From the NCBI RefSeq assembly GCF_020907275.1, contig NZ_JAJJWI010000003.1, forward strand, positions 186,001 to 250,000: a stretch of DNA of 64,000 bases. The letters run 5' to 3'. Made by a program: the position numbers and the translations under genes. Below the pieces are notes generated by a model. The model was not told the origin of the DNA. It ran no database searches and saw nothing but the letters and a program-made list of their open reading frames with translations. This DNA comes from Pontibacter silvestris (GTDB lineage Bacteria; Bacteroidota; Bacteroidia; Cytophagales; Hymenobacteraceae). Positions 19,101 through 28,051 of the stretch are shown in pieces (position 1 is the first letter of the stretch; every line of letters starts with the position of its first letter).

Positions 19101-19644
19101 TAACCTCGTACTCTCCGTCTCCATCCAGGTCACCCACACTGCAGTCATTTGGGCTATAGGTGTAGCTTACTCCGTCAGGAGTGGTGCCTCCTGCAGGCCG
19201 CTGCAGCGGTATACTCAAGTAAGGCTGCTCCCAAACAGAAGCCGGATCAGAGGCTTCCTGCTCCTGCCCGTTTATTACCGGACGAACGGTGTAAGTCTCA
19301 TTGGAGCCTGTGTTATCTGTGTAGTTTGTAGCAGCGGTTATAGGTGAAGTTGTAAGAAGTGTGGAGCCACGGTAAAGGTTAAAAGCAATATCATCAGGAT
19401 CTGTTCCGAGCATGCGCCAGCTAATGAACACTTCGTTAGTGCCTGTTCTTACAGCTACCAAACCACGTCCTAAGCTCTCCATATGCCGCTGAGCATATAA
19501 AGAAGTAAGAGTAAACAGCAACAAAAGCAGCAGACTTAGCTTTTTTTTATAAGATGGTTTGTAATAATTATAAGACTTTTCTTTGACAGATGCACCCTTT
19601 GTTATGAAAGGGATTTTGATGGGGACTTGTAGTTTTGCTTTCAT
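16132..19644 (-). CDS. Multidomain rhamnogalacturonan lyase: PL11 + three FnIII + ricin-type lectin + T9SS tail
   Basis: 1170 residues. An unusually long n-region (about 38 residues) precedes the hydrophobic core LLLLLLFTLTSLYAQ; no later Met is available. Residues about 52-640 are a complete PL11 propeller (RHMESLGRGLVAVRTG, YDLDSDGKAEVAFKTADGT, TVADVDEDGKDEVVFGSM, SADILGDWREEV). Three near-identical ~95-residue FnIII modules follow (each with IYRDTDADPNGR-like and TYYYWIKA segments), then a beta-trefoil with QLW/QQW repeats typical of ricin/CBM13 lectins, then a T9SS sorting domain (IIYPNPTAEAFLIE ... GLYIINVQTDENNQQLKLIK). It should be a cell-surface or released endolyase cutting the RG-I backbone, with the lectin binding side chains. 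Only this protein in the window carries a T9SS tail. Its leader contains a perfect 22-bp hairpin. Confidence 0.93.
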   Translation of the reverse strand: MKAKLQVPIKIPFITKGASVKEKSYNYYKPSYKKKLSLLLLLLFTLTSLYAQRHMESLGRGLVAVRTGTNEVFISWRMLGTDPDDIAFNLYRGSTLLTTSPITAATNYTDNTGSNETYTVRPVINGQEQEASDPASVWEQPYLSIPLQRPAGGTTPDGVSYTYSPNDCSVGDLDGDGEYEVILKWDPSNAKDNSQSGYTGNVYIDAYKLNGTHMWRIDLGKNIRAGAHYTQFIVYDLDSDGKAEVAFKTADGTIDGTGTLIGNATADYRNNGGYILAGPEYLTVFNGETGAAMATTDYLPARGNVSGWGDNYGNRVDRFLAGVGYFDGQRPSLLMTRGYYTRAVLVAWDWRNGQLTERWTFDSDAEGNGAYAGQGNHQLTVADVDEDGKDEVVFGSMAIDDDGTGLYTTGLGHGDAMHVSDLNPDRPGLETWTAHEDVSAYDGNGLWLRDAQTGKKLWGVPASRDIGRALAADIDPRYKGYEVWGATGTLYSVTGQEISAAKPSSANFANWWDGDLQREILDGTTLDKWNYTSGTSERLLTAYQYGAEQNNGTKANPGLSADILGDWREEVIYRHSNNSELLIFTTTTPTEHRFYTFMHDPQYRVSVAWQNVSYNQPPHTSFYVGEGMETPPTPNIALVDNTGGSTPVIYLGASGGDGEVNLSWSVSNVELMNQEIYRDTDADPNGRSRIASVSATTTTFKDTDVTNDTTYYYWIKAKSTDAVTISSNVASATPKVEEEGGGIPSVVLEANVGGSKIALTWEVLNTELSGQEVYRDTDSNPSGRTRIATSIDGSIRSFVDNTVQNGVTYYYWIKATAVDGSVINSNGANATAVVDGNVELPKVELSAMAGDAQIDLNWTVTNIDLRSLEIFRDIDADPNGRVRVASVSIDSRSYIDNTAQNGITYYYWIKATDVNGAVTNSNAGSAILESSSLDGTYLLTARHSEKVLDLNKDCVGNNGNSNLVQHAPNGSNQQLWTISSVDEGYYTIINATCGQALGVKAKSSSAEGANILQWSYAGGSNQQWAISKMDNDYYSIVNRATGLAVSVEGSSTANGANVKQWTYADGMNQQFSLAPANVSTTSAVAKQNDLVMDRKGEGVSAIIYPNPTAEAFLIETKGAFEYIVFDQLSRVVEQGKGKNVVKAGSKLKAGLYIINVQTDENNQQLKLIKK

Positions 19645-19763
19645 AAATTAACTAATGTTCGTTTTTAATAATAAAAAAAGAACCTCTTCACAATAGTATC
19701 AGTAATGCAATGTATTTAGGTAAAGTAAAGGCTTAGGCGGAGTTACATTCAGGAGAAACAGCG

Positions 19764-19825
19764 GCTACCTCTTCTGCATTATTGTACAAGTTGTACTACT
19801 CGCACAATAATGCAGAAGAGGTAGC
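19764..19825 (-). other. Perfect 22-bp stem-loop in the leader of the PL11 gene
   Basis: The arm 19764-19785 (begins GCTACCTCTTCTGC) is exactly complementary to 19804-19825, with an 18-nt loop containing GTACAAGTTGTAC, itself nearly self-complementary. It lies between the predicted -7 box (19850-19843) and the start codon, so it would form about 10-15 nt from the mRNA 5' end. No T-tract follows on either strand, so a terminator is unlikely. A stabilising or regulatory leader structure is the best guess. Confidence 0.7.
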
Positions 19826-19842
19826 ACTATTTCCGATTACAT

Positions 19843-19887
19843 CCAATTTATTTATTCATTTTCAGGAGATTATCCTGCGCTGTCCTG
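19843..19887 (-). promoter_or_regulatory. Island promoter P4 (multidomain PL11)
   Basis: On the minus strand CAGGACAGCGCAGGAT at 19887-19872, 21 bp, then TAAATTGG at 19850-19843. It starts directly after the terminator of the upstream operon, giving an mRNA leader of about 190 nt. Confidence 0.8.
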
Positions 19888-19894
19888 TATGCTA

Positions 19895-19940
19895 AACAAG
19901 AAAGGGTTAAGCATAAACTTCTGCTTAACCCTTTCTTGTT
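19895..19940 (-). terminator. Long-stem terminator ending the PL22-GH106-GH2-CE12 operon
   Basis: A perfect 19-bp stem: arm 19895-19913 (AACAAGAAAGGGTTAAGCA) against 19922-19940, with an 8-nt loop, 20 bp beyond the CE12 stop. Confidence 0.85.
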
Positions 19941-19960
19941 CTGACGGCCTTATCTCAAGT

Positions 19961-20704
19961 CTACTTTTTCAGGTAAGATACCAAAGGCTTTAACTTTAAT
20001 TCTTTTATACCTTCTACCGCCAACTCAGCTACTTTTTTGGCTCCTTCCTCCTTCATGTGAGTGTTATCTTTCAGACCTTCCGGGTACTTCGGGTGCTCTC
20101 CCGGCTCCAGCCACATATAAAGCTTTTTAGCCTCTTCCGCACCTAATGACTGCACATAATCTCCTGTTTTCCTGTTCAAGTCAATCATAGGCACATTCAT
20201 TTCTCTGGCTACTTCACGGGTAATATCTGTATATTTACCAATAGCTGTTTGCACGACTCCCTGTTTATCAAATTTCCGCATGGTGATGGACGTCAACAGA
20301 ACTGGATTTGCGTCTTTCGCACGTACCTCATCTACAAACTTTCTTAAGTTATTCCTGTAATCTTCTGGCGTAGTATGCCGTTCCGGCTTACTGGAGTTAT
20401 CGTTATGCCCAAACTGTATAAACACCCAATCGTCTTTTTGCAATTCGTCCATAATTCGCTGCCAACGATTTTCAGAAATAAACGTTCGTGTACTGCGCCC
20501 ACCAATAGCTTTGTTCTTTACAGTAACATCATCCGTGAAAAACTCTGCTAAGTACTGCCCCCAACCACGCATCGGCGTTTCAGACTCTTTATAAGTTTGC
20601 ATGGTGGAGTCGCCAGCCATGTAAATAGTGATTTTCTTTTTAGCAGGAAAAGAGAAACTTACCAATAGCAGGCACAACAGAGAAAAAAAACATTTTTTTA
20701 TCAT
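19961..20704 (-). CDS. Rhamnogalacturonan acetylesterase, CE12 (SGNH)
   Basis: 247 residues, normal for a single-domain CE12 enzyme such as Bacillus YesT-type proteins. The signal peptide MIKKCFFSLLCLLLVSFSFP is followed directly by the catalytic core: IYMAGDSTMQTY (block I Ser), NKAIGGRSTRTF (block II), FIQFGHNDNSSKP (block III, GHND) and DNTHMKEEGAKKVAE (block V Asp-His). Residues for catalysis all appear present. It removes acetyl esters from RG-I galacturonic acid and complements the larger CE12 at 6268. It is the last gene of the PL22-GH106-GH2 operon, 67 bp after GH2, and is followed by a strong terminator. Confidence 0.92.
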   Translation of the reverse strand: MIKKCFFSLLCLLLVSFSFPAKKKITIYMAGDSTMQTYKESETPMRGWGQYLAEFFTDDVTVKNKAIGGRSTRTFISENRWQRIMDELQKDDWVFIQFGHNDNSSKPERHTTPEDYRNNLRKFVDEVRAKDANPVLLTSITMRKFDKQGVVQTAIGKYTDITREVAREMNVPMIDLNRKTGDYVQSLGAEEAKKLYMWLEPGEHPKYPEGLKDNTHMKEEGAKKVAELAVEGIKELKLKPLVSYLKK

Positions 20705-20771
20705 AATTAATGTTTTAGAAAGTTAATAAAAGGGTAAACCCAGCGAGCTTTGAAGTTACCGGGTTCAAGGA

Positions 20772-23699
20772 CTAAAACAATTCATTTATAACTGGCTGAT
20801 CGAACTGCTGTGGAGACGTATCATCTGTCTTTGGTAAGCCAAAGTAAAAATACAGCGTCCGTTTTATTGGCCCGTTTACTTTATTCAGTTCTCCGGCAGG
20901 ACCAAGGTTCTTTGTGTTTGCGCTTATGTTTAGTGCCAGCTTTGTTCCTAATGGTGGAATGTTATCTAAAAAAGACACATTACCAACGGGTAAATCAGGG
21001 TGAGGTTTTATGCCTGATAATCCATAAAAGTCGAAGCGGCGTACAAATAAATTGTCTTCAAGAGTGGCTACTAAAAATTTTCCTTCCACGGTATTAAACT
21101 CCATCCAAGAAACGTCTGCAAAATACCCTTTAAACTCTGGGTACTGCCAGGGTGCACTCCCGGTCTGCACATCGTTATAGTAGTTTTCCCACACATTGTG
21201 CTCCACGCCCTGCTGCCTGTTTTTCCAGACACGGTAAGGGCCTTTGCCCAACCACTTGGCACCAATTATAAAGTTTTCTGGGTAATTAAAACTGATACCG
21301 GTAAAAGGATACTCGCCATCCAGGTTGTACTCATACTCCAGGCTCAGCCAACCGCTTCCGTGCATCTTCCATTTGGCGTAGTTCATATCGCCGGTATAGT
21401 TTACTTCCACCACATGACCATCACCTTCCTTATAATGCCTCATGTTTGCCACTGTTGCATTGCCAGCTACCATTACAGGTCCGTTGCCAAAGGTCAGGTT
21501 TTTACTCTTTGTATTCGCAACTTCTATAATGGTACCATTTTTCTTGTTTAGTTTTACAGAAATCTCTCCACCATTTAGTGTAACAGTTGAGTCTGTTTCT
21601 GTTACTTCTACTTTCCACTCGGCAGTTACAGTGTTACTTGCTTTTTGATTAGCAGCATCAGGTTTAGCTGCGGCTTCGGCCTGTTCTTTTGTTAGCAAAA
21701 CAATTCCGTCCAGCAGTTGTTTATTATTTTTAATATTCCAGGTCCAGGTGTACAGAAGCTCTTTGTGCGGATCAAAAGCAGAAAGAAGGAGCACATCATA
21801 GTCTTGCCAGTCTGCCGGCAGGTTAAGCTTTAGGTTGCCTTTAGCAACTGGCGCTACAGCAGGTCCTGCACCTGTTCCTTTTTTCCTAGTAATGTAGCCC
21901 GTAAAAACATCTCCTGGCTTTCTGTAGTCAGCCAATTCCCACTGAAAAGTGCATTGATTTAAGTTGGTGAAATGAAACCTGTTCTCCACCGGAATGTTAC
22001 CGTTAAAAGAAGCAGGTAACTCCTCCATTGTAATATGCACTGGAGAGTAAATTTCTTTGATGGCAAAGAAGCTGCCCTCTTTCTCACGGTGCGGCCCCAT
22101 TAGGCCATCCGGCGCATTTACCTTGTTAACATCTATAATGTTATTCAGATCAGTCCGCACAATGCCTTCATCTGCTAAGTCCCATAAAAAGCCTCCTGCG
22201 CCTAACCTGCTGTTCCAGTGCAGTTCCCAAAAATCAGCCAAAGATGTGCCGCCACCACCATCATCCTGCGAGTGTAAAAATTCTGTCGGCATATAAATAT
22301 TCGGTCCTTCTAAAAGGTTTTTGGTGCTATAGTAATCTTCGTAATGGTTGCAGTCTATACCATTAAAGGCATTGCCAGGCCGGTGGTGTGCATGAATAAC
22401 AGGGCGGTTAGAAAGGTCATAAAAGCCATAATCATCATCCAGTTCCATGTTATGGCCACCTTCGTTCCCATTACTCCAGAAGATAATAGACGGATGATTA
22501 GCATCACGGATGACCATTTCCTTTACAAGCGGAGCACCGGCTTCAGTGCTATAGTAGTTTTGCCAGCCAGCCAGTTCATCCAGCACATAAAGCCCCAGTG
22601 AATCACATATCTGCAGAAAGCTTTTGTCTGGCGGGTAATGCGAGCAGCGGACAGCGTTCATGTTCATTTCTTTAATCAGCTTCACATCCATCAGGTCGAT
22701 AGCACGGTTTACAGAACGGCCTGTTTCCGGCCACCACACATGGCGGTTCACACCTTTCATTTTGATTTTTGTGCCGTTAAGGTAAATCCCGTCCCCTTCC
22801 CTGATCTCAATGGTGCGAAAACCAAATTTGTCTGATGTCTGGAACAGGTTCTTTTTACCGGATCTTATATAGGTGTTTACAGTATATAGGTTTGGTGTTT
22901 CGGCTGTCCACTGCAGCGGGTTGTTCACGTTGGCTTTGATATTAACCACAGTGTCTGTAGCCAGTGTAGTTCGACCTGACCCAACCACTTTTCCAGCTAC
23001 ATCTATAATTTCTGCCACCACTTCGTGGTTCTGCTGCGGGTTGCTCAGGTGAACATTCATGGAGAAAGAGCCATTTGCTTTTGCATCTATGGCGGTGTAC
23101 GCCACATGCTCTTTTGGAAAGGCTTCTAGATATACCGGCCGGAAAATTCCTCCGAATATCCAGTAATCAGCTAAACGTTCTGCATTGTTCACAGAAGGAT
23201 CGGCAGACATTTTACTAACCATAACCTCTAATAAGTTATCCTTGCCGAACTCTAGTTTATCGCTGATGTTGTACTTAAACTGATAAAAAGCTCCCTGATG
23301 CGTGGGCCCGGCAAGCTTACCGTTTATCATAACTTCGGTATCGGTCATAGAACCTTCAAAGACAATGTACACATCTTTATTTTTCCAGTCTTTTGGCACC
23401 TGGAAAGTGTGATTGTACATGCCTTTTTCATCAGCAAAGCGGAAGCTTTTACCATAGGTCACATAATCGCGCCCATAGTTGTAGGTACCAAAGCCTTGCT
23501 GCTCCCAGTGCGATGGCACCTGTATGGTGGTCCAATAGCCACTTTTCCGGCCACCTGTACAGTAGAAGTTCCAAGCTACAGTGTTCTTATTATCAGTACC
23601 TGAGAGATATTTCACCTCCCGCTTTTCAGGAGATTTAGCATAAGCCTCTGCGATACTAAGCAGAAGTAAAAAGATCAGTAAAAGCTTTCTGTTAAGCAT
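20772..23699 (-). CDS. GH2 beta-galactosidase-like glycosidase
   Basis: 975 residues, LacZ-like size. The signal peptide ends IAEAYAK. Order: N-terminal jelly-roll (VPSHWEQQGFGTYNYGRD, WIFGGIFRPVYLEAF), Ig-like domain, TIM barrel opening MKGVNRHVWWPETGRSV, acid/base Glu in IIFWSNGNEGGHN, nucleophile Glu in IYMPTEFLHSQD, and FLWDLADEGI; then a C-terminal region resembling the LacZ small-chain domain (KWLGKGPYRVWKNRQQGVEH). Likely exo-acting on beta-linked galactose of RG-I side chains, although other GH2 specificities (beta-glucuronidase and others) cannot be excluded. It is separated by 7 bp from GH106 upstream, so the two are cotranscribed. Confidence 0.9.
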   Translation of the reverse strand: MLNRKLLLIFLLLLSIAEAYAKSPEKREVKYLSGTDNKNTVAWNFYCTGGRKSGYWTTIQVPSHWEQQGFGTYNYGRDYVTYGKSFRFADEKGMYNHTFQVPKDWKNKDVYIVFEGSMTDTEVMINGKLAGPTHQGAFYQFKYNISDKLEFGKDNLLEVMVSKMSADPSVNNAERLADYWIFGGIFRPVYLEAFPKEHVAYTAIDAKANGSFSMNVHLSNPQQNHEVVAEIIDVAGKVVGSGRTTLATDTVVNIKANVNNPLQWTAETPNLYTVNTYIRSGKKNLFQTSDKFGFRTIEIREGDGIYLNGTKIKMKGVNRHVWWPETGRSVNRAIDLMDVKLIKEMNMNAVRCSHYPPDKSFLQICDSLGLYVLDELAGWQNYYSTEAGAPLVKEMVIRDANHPSIIFWSNGNEGGHNMELDDDYGFYDLSNRPVIHAHHRPGNAFNGIDCNHYEDYYSTKNLLEGPNIYMPTEFLHSQDDGGGGTSLADFWELHWNSRLGAGGFLWDLADEGIVRTDLNNIIDVNKVNAPDGLMGPHREKEGSFFAIKEIYSPVHITMEELPASFNGNIPVENRFHFTNLNQCTFQWELADYRKPGDVFTGYITRKKGTGAGPAVAPVAKGNLKLNLPADWQDYDVLLLSAFDPHKELLYTWTWNIKNNKQLLDGIVLLTKEQAEAAAKPDAANQKASNTVTAEWKVEVTETDSTVTLNGGEISVKLNKKNGTIIEVANTKSKNLTFGNGPVMVAGNATVANMRHYKEGDGHVVEVNYTGDMNYAKWKMHGSGWLSLEYEYNLDGEYPFTGISFNYPENFIIGAKWLGKGPYRVWKNRQQGVEHNVWENYYNDVQTGSAPWQYPEFKGYFADVSWMEFNTVEGKFLVATLEDNLFVRRFDFYGLSGIKPHPDLPVGNVSFLDNIPPLGTKLALNISANTKNLGPAGELNKVNGPIKRTLYFYFGLPKTDDTSPQQFDQPVINELF

Positions 23700-23706
23700 G
23701 CTTTTT

Positions 23707-26613
23707 TTATTGTGATAATACTTGTTCTTTATTGTTTTCTGTGGAGTTTCCTGATATAGCCTTTACCGGAGTAAACGTTACAGGGCCTATCAAACCAGAG
23801 TTTTTGGGTTGCCATTTAGAAGCTGTAAACACACCATTCTTATCCCTGTTTTCAGGCAAGCGAGCAGACATGTTAATGTTATAGAACTTTTGCCAAGTAA
23901 TGTTGTTGCGGTCCAAGTAAGCTACCCGGTTTGCCATAGCGTTAGAGACATAAACTTCCAACACATTCTTCCGCTTAAGTAAGCTCTGTGGAACAGTTAC
24001 CTGATAAGCAGGCCCAATAAGTGTATCTAATGCGACACCATTCAGCACAACCCGCGCACTCTCTTCCACACGCCCCAAATCAAGTAGCCAAGCTTCCGCT
24101 TTACCCTTAGGCTTTGAAAATGACAGGGCATATTTTGCTGTACCGGAAAAGTTCTTCACATCTACTCCACCAAAAGCTGTCCAGGACTTCAACGCTGCCG
24201 TCTTTACTTCAGAGGGGATTTTAGGGCCTCCTTCCATAAAATTTACAGACCAACTGCCTTTTAGCTCCTGCGCATTGCCAACTGGTTTGTGGAAAGTATA
24301 ATGTGCTCCATTGGCAGGCGCATCAGAGGTTTCGAGAATAACAGATTCACCTGGTGTCAACTGTACATAAACTTCGCTTTTGCCTGTTGTGGATTTACGC
24401 AGATCAGCATAGCCCGCCTTTCCGGTCATAGGGTTAAACAATGCCACTGCCTGAGTATTTGCCTGCAAAGCTACCCAGCCTGCAAAAGCTTTGTCGTTTG
24501 GGTTAGCCATAAAGTAATAGTTGCCTTTATCGTGCTTTCGGCGAACGTATTGTAAACCTTTATCTGCTAATTGCTCACGTTGTACACCAGCATAGCTTAA
24601 GACCTGATCTAAATCGTCTCCAACCATAAAAGCACCTTCTCCAACCATAGCTTTTTTGATATCTGCTTTATCAGTATTTGTAAAGTTTAGCTGAGCTAGT
24701 AGTTTCTGATATCCCTCTTGTCGGTCGTTCAGATTACCTAGCCCAGGCACACTGGTTGGCAGGTTTCTATAAACTACTACAGTTGCACCATCTTTAGCTA
24801 GTTGTACCAGTTTCTCAAATGTCTCCAGTGGTATAAAGTGAGCGTCTGGTATAACTATAGTTTTATAAGCAATGTCACCTGTTACTAATTTTTTGCTATC
24901 TTCTTTTACATTATGTAACTGGCGATCAGAAATAAAGTCGTAGCTGTAGCCCTTCTCCCACATGGTTTCGGCACTGGCTTCCAAACCTGTTCCTTTAAAG
25001 CCGTGGTCTATTCCGTCAAAGTGCTGAAGTAATGATCTGCCTGGTGTCGAGAACGAATCGTAGATCGGCAGGTAAAGCAACACATCATTGTCAGGCTTGC
25101 CCAACTGCAGGAAAGACTGACAACGTGCTACATAGGTATTAAGAGCTGCAAAGTCTGTCCAAAAGGTGTTGTTTGGGTTAAAATGTACTGCAGCATAAAA
25201 CAGCCAGCCAGGCCACTCTGCCTCCCCAGGTGAGTAATTGGTACCATGATAAAAGGTGTGATTTACGCCTCCTAATAAGAAAAGGTCCATGGCTTTCTTA
25301 ACATCACTTAACCTGGACAAGAAGTGTTCATTCTCCCATGTTGCCGACTCCGAAGAAATAAGCTTTTTACCTGTAACATTAGCCGCAGAAGAGGCAAACT
25401 TTATGCGTTGGATATCTGTTCCTTCTATTTCCGGTATATCTGTAGCAGCATATAAGTCCAAGATATTCGCGGGTGAGCCATGCGCCTGGTTACGAATAAG
25501 TGCATCATGCTTTTCAGCCCACTCATGCCACTCCTTTGTGTAGTTTTCCAGGATCAGGTCGGCAACAGTCTCGCGGTAGTCACAGAGCACCCGCTGATTG
25601 TTTTCTTCAGTGTCTTTACCAAATAGTGCAGGAAGGTGCTTGCGTAAATCATAACCACGGCGTTTTTCGAACTCCTCAAACATCTGAGGTGTCCAATTGG
25701 CCTCACCCTGCGCATCGTCTACTTCATAAGAATCGTTAAAAAAGGCGCGTAATGATTTTATATCCTGTCCTTCAAACGCCTTATCAAAATACGTTAAGTA
25801 ATTTTCTGTTGCTTGCTCCGAGAAATGATCTATCACATCGCCTTCACCTCCCGGCCCAGCACGCTCCACCATCTTACCATGCCACCCCTGGAATATGGCA
25901 TATAGGGCCCAGTTTCCGGCAGGTGCTTTCCAGTTAAGGTTACCATTTTCACCTACCTTTTCTGTCAGGTTCAGTACATCTCTTTTATCGGAATATGCCA
26001 TTAATGCCTGCAGCGGAAGCAGCTTCGGAAACCTTACCTGGTCAAAGGCATGCAGTTGAAGGTTCGGGTTCTTCGAGATTGGCTCCTGTAGCTCTGCGAT
26101 GGCAATCTTCTCCCCCACGGTCCGTACCAAAGGTTCCTGCATATACTGCACCGGCTCTTTTAGGCTTTCACCACCTTTAAGTGAATAAGTTTTATGCGCT
26201 ACATATTTACAGGCATCTTCCTGACTTACCCACGGACCGCCAAATGGCCAGCCCGATGCCTGTGCCATATCTACGCCCATCTCCAGCCGGTTACCTTCTT
26301 TCAAGGTATGGGTAAGCATCTCCATCCACTTCGGAGACAGAAAATCAATAAACTGATTTTCATATCCTTTTGCACCGTAGATAGGCGTAACTTCCACACC
26401 ACCCAAACCAGCCTTCTGGTACTGCTCCATTAGCTGGGTCAGGTCCTGTTGATTTACAGCACTTCCCATCCACCACCAGCGGGTCCAGGGTTTGGTCTCC
26501 TGTGTTATAGCAGGCCATTTCGGTTGTTCCTTATCTTGTCCAAAAGTTGTAAAGCTGCCAAGCATGGATAAGCAAACACCCAGCACACCAATACATTTAG
26601 CAGTTTTTCTCAT
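23707..26613 (-). CDS. GH106 alpha-L-rhamnosidase (copy 1)
   Basis: 968 residues with signal peptide ending SFTTFGQ. The family opening TKPWTRWWWMGSAVNQQDLT and GLGGVEVTPIYGAKGYENQF, then DMAQASGWPFGGPWV, SLRAFFNDSYEVDDAQGE, FEKRRGYDLRKHLPAL and NQAHGSPANILDLYAATDIP with FYHGTNYSPGEAEWPGWLFY, mark GH106. A C-terminal beta-sandwich (ALNTYVARCQSF precedes it; WLLDLGRVEESARVVLNGV lies within) resembles the accessory lectin-like domain of the family. It removes terminal alpha-rhamnose. A second GH106 (47194-50055) is a lipoprotein, so the two may act in different places or on different linkages. It is the second gene of its operon, 123 bp after PL22. Confidence 0.93.
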   Translation of the reverse strand: MRKTAKCIGVLGVCLSMLGSFTTFGQDKEQPKWPAITQETKPWTRWWWMGSAVNQQDLTQLMEQYQKAGLGGVEVTPIYGAKGYENQFIDFLSPKWMEMLTHTLKEGNRLEMGVDMAQASGWPFGGPWVSQEDACKYVAHKTYSLKGGESLKEPVQYMQEPLVRTVGEKIAIAELQEPISKNPNLQLHAFDQVRFPKLLPLQALMAYSDKRDVLNLTEKVGENGNLNWKAPAGNWALYAIFQGWHGKMVERAGPGGEGDVIDHFSEQATENYLTYFDKAFEGQDIKSLRAFFNDSYEVDDAQGEANWTPQMFEEFEKRRGYDLRKHLPALFGKDTEENNQRVLCDYRETVADLILENYTKEWHEWAEKHDALIRNQAHGSPANILDLYAATDIPEIEGTDIQRIKFASSAANVTGKKLISSESATWENEHFLSRLSDVKKAMDLFLLGGVNHTFYHGTNYSPGEAEWPGWLFYAAVHFNPNNTFWTDFAALNTYVARCQSFLQLGKPDNDVLLYLPIYDSFSTPGRSLLQHFDGIDHGFKGTGLEASAETMWEKGYSYDFISDRQLHNVKEDSKKLVTGDIAYKTIVIPDAHFIPLETFEKLVQLAKDGATVVVYRNLPTSVPGLGNLNDRQEGYQKLLAQLNFTNTDKADIKKAMVGEGAFMVGDDLDQVLSYAGVQREQLADKGLQYVRRKHDKGNYYFMANPNDKAFAGWVALQANTQAVALFNPMTGKAGYADLRKSTTGKSEVYVQLTPGESVILETSDAPANGAHYTFHKPVGNAQELKGSWSVNFMEGGPKIPSEVKTAALKSWTAFGGVDVKNFSGTAKYALSFSKPKGKAEAWLLDLGRVEESARVVLNGVALDTLIGPAYQVTVPQSLLKRKNVLEVYVSNAMANRVAYLDRNNITWQKFYNINMSARLPENRDKNGVFTASKWQPKNSGLIGPVTFTPVKAISGNSTENNKEQVLSQ

Positions 26614-26736
26614 CTAACATGACTTTTTTTAAGCTGAAAACACTTCCCCTAAAACAGGTTAAAACATTTGTCTGCCCTGTAGATCAGCACAGAGTTTTTA
26701 CTTTACATTTACTTATGCTATGTCTAACAAGAGTAA

Positions 26737-27984
26737 CTAATACGTAGCACCTAGCTTTTTCCCACTCTTTTCTATTTCCACTGCATACACCTGGCTTTCA
26801 CCCTCAAAGTTGGCCCTGAAAATAACCCACTTCCCGTCTGGTGAAAAGTGAACGTTGGGTTCGAGTCTATAATAGTGATGCCTCATGTTGACTAACCGCT
26901 CTGACTTAAGCCGGTTACCTTCGGGGCGGAAAAGGTAAACCCACATGCCATCTTCTGCTTTGGCTACCTGCCCTTGGTCACCGCCATCTCCTGCAAACAA
27001 CTTCTGATCCGATGACACATTAAAGTGAATTGACCACTCATTCCGATCAATCTGGTATTGCTTCTCTTTACCAGTAGTAACATCTGTCCCAGTCAGATAA
27101 AAGGCAACACTTCTAGGCACCTGTTGATCGAACCAAATGGTTTTGCCATCGGGGCTAAAAAACTCATGCCCTGCGATTTCGTTTTCCACCGTGCGGGTAT
27201 GCATTTTCTTTACTTTACCGCTCTTCATGTTATAAGTCCAGATGCGGTCTACTTTATGCCAGGGGCCTTCGTGACAGAACATCAGCAGGTCAGGATCGGT
27301 AGGAGAAAACTGGATGTGGCCTAACCATGTATTTTCCTGGTGTATCTCTTTTAGTTCGCCTGTTTTAAGGTTTACGGTAAATAAGGTATGTGGAATTTTC
27401 GCATCGTAGATTCGATTAAAATAATCGCTCTTTTCAGGGTACTTCCTGTAAATTTCATCTTTCTCAGGCCCGGCAAAGCTACCGCCCAGCAATGTTTCAT
27501 CAGCATTTAGTGTAGTAATGCTTCCCCTTATATCCTTGGGGAAAACGTACACTAGCCTTGTTTTTTTAGTGTCTATACTGGTGGCAAATATACTGTCGTT
27601 GCTCTGGTAGAAGGCTTCACGGTGCTTTGGTGCCAGTAATTCTCCTTTTTTTGGAGAAGCATTATCAGTAAGTTGCTCAGTTTTTAATGTTTTAAGGTTA
27701 ACAGTACAAAGTTGCTTGTTGTTCTTTGCATCTGTATTATAATACACCATCACATTGCCTTCGATTTTCTTTTGCTTTAGGAAAGGATTATTATGAAAGT
27801 AAAAACTGGCGTTACTGCCTTCGCTTAAAGAGATGCGCTTAATTCTGTGCCCTGTATCTTTATCAATCCACTCCTGCGGCATAGGCTTTTGAGAACCAGT
27901 CTCCATTACCTGCTGTGCCTTAGAACAGAAACAGACAGAAAGGACCTGTATACCTACTAACACTGATACTGTTATTCTTCTCAT
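26737..27984 (-). CDS. ogl: PL22 oligogalacturonide lyase
   Basis: 415 residues, standard PL22 size plus a signal peptide ending CFCSKAQQ. Family signatures are in order: WIDKDTGHRIKRIS, VYYNTDAKNNKQLCTVNL, NTWLGHIQFSPTDPDLLMFC followed by HEGPWHKVDRIW, AGHEFFSPDGKTIWFDQQ, EWSIHFNVSSDQKLFAGDG and RLEPNVHFSPDGKWVIFRAN. The conserved His and Gln residues of the metal site of the seven-bladed propeller are visible in these segments. It cleaves unsaturated and short galacturonides by metal-dependent beta-elimination. Export is notable, because many PL22 enzymes in Proteobacteria are cytoplasmic. It is first gene of the operon, controlled by P5. Confidence 0.92.
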   Translation of the reverse strand: MRRITVSVLVGIQVLSVCFCSKAQQVMETGSQKPMPQEWIDKDTGHRIKRISLSEGSNASFYFHNNPFLKQKKIEGNVMVYYNTDAKNNKQLCTVNLKTLKTEQLTDNASPKKGELLAPKHREAFYQSNDSIFATSIDTKKTRLVYVFPKDIRGSITTLNADETLLGGSFAGPEKDEIYRKYPEKSDYFNRIYDAKIPHTLFTVNLKTGELKEIHQENTWLGHIQFSPTDPDLLMFCHEGPWHKVDRIWTYNMKSGKVKKMHTRTVENEIAGHEFFSPDGKTIWFDQQVPRSVAFYLTGTDVTTGKEKQYQIDRNEWSIHFNVSSDQKLFAGDGGDQGQVAKAEDGMWVYLFRPEGNRLKSERLVNMRHHYYRLEPNVHFSPDGKWVIFRANFEGESQVYAVEIEKSGKKLGATY

Positions 27985-28051
27985 ATCAATAAACTTTAAA
28001 ACAACTCATGCCAACTCCGCTTGTCCCTGTACTTTTCTTTTCTGTTAAAGA

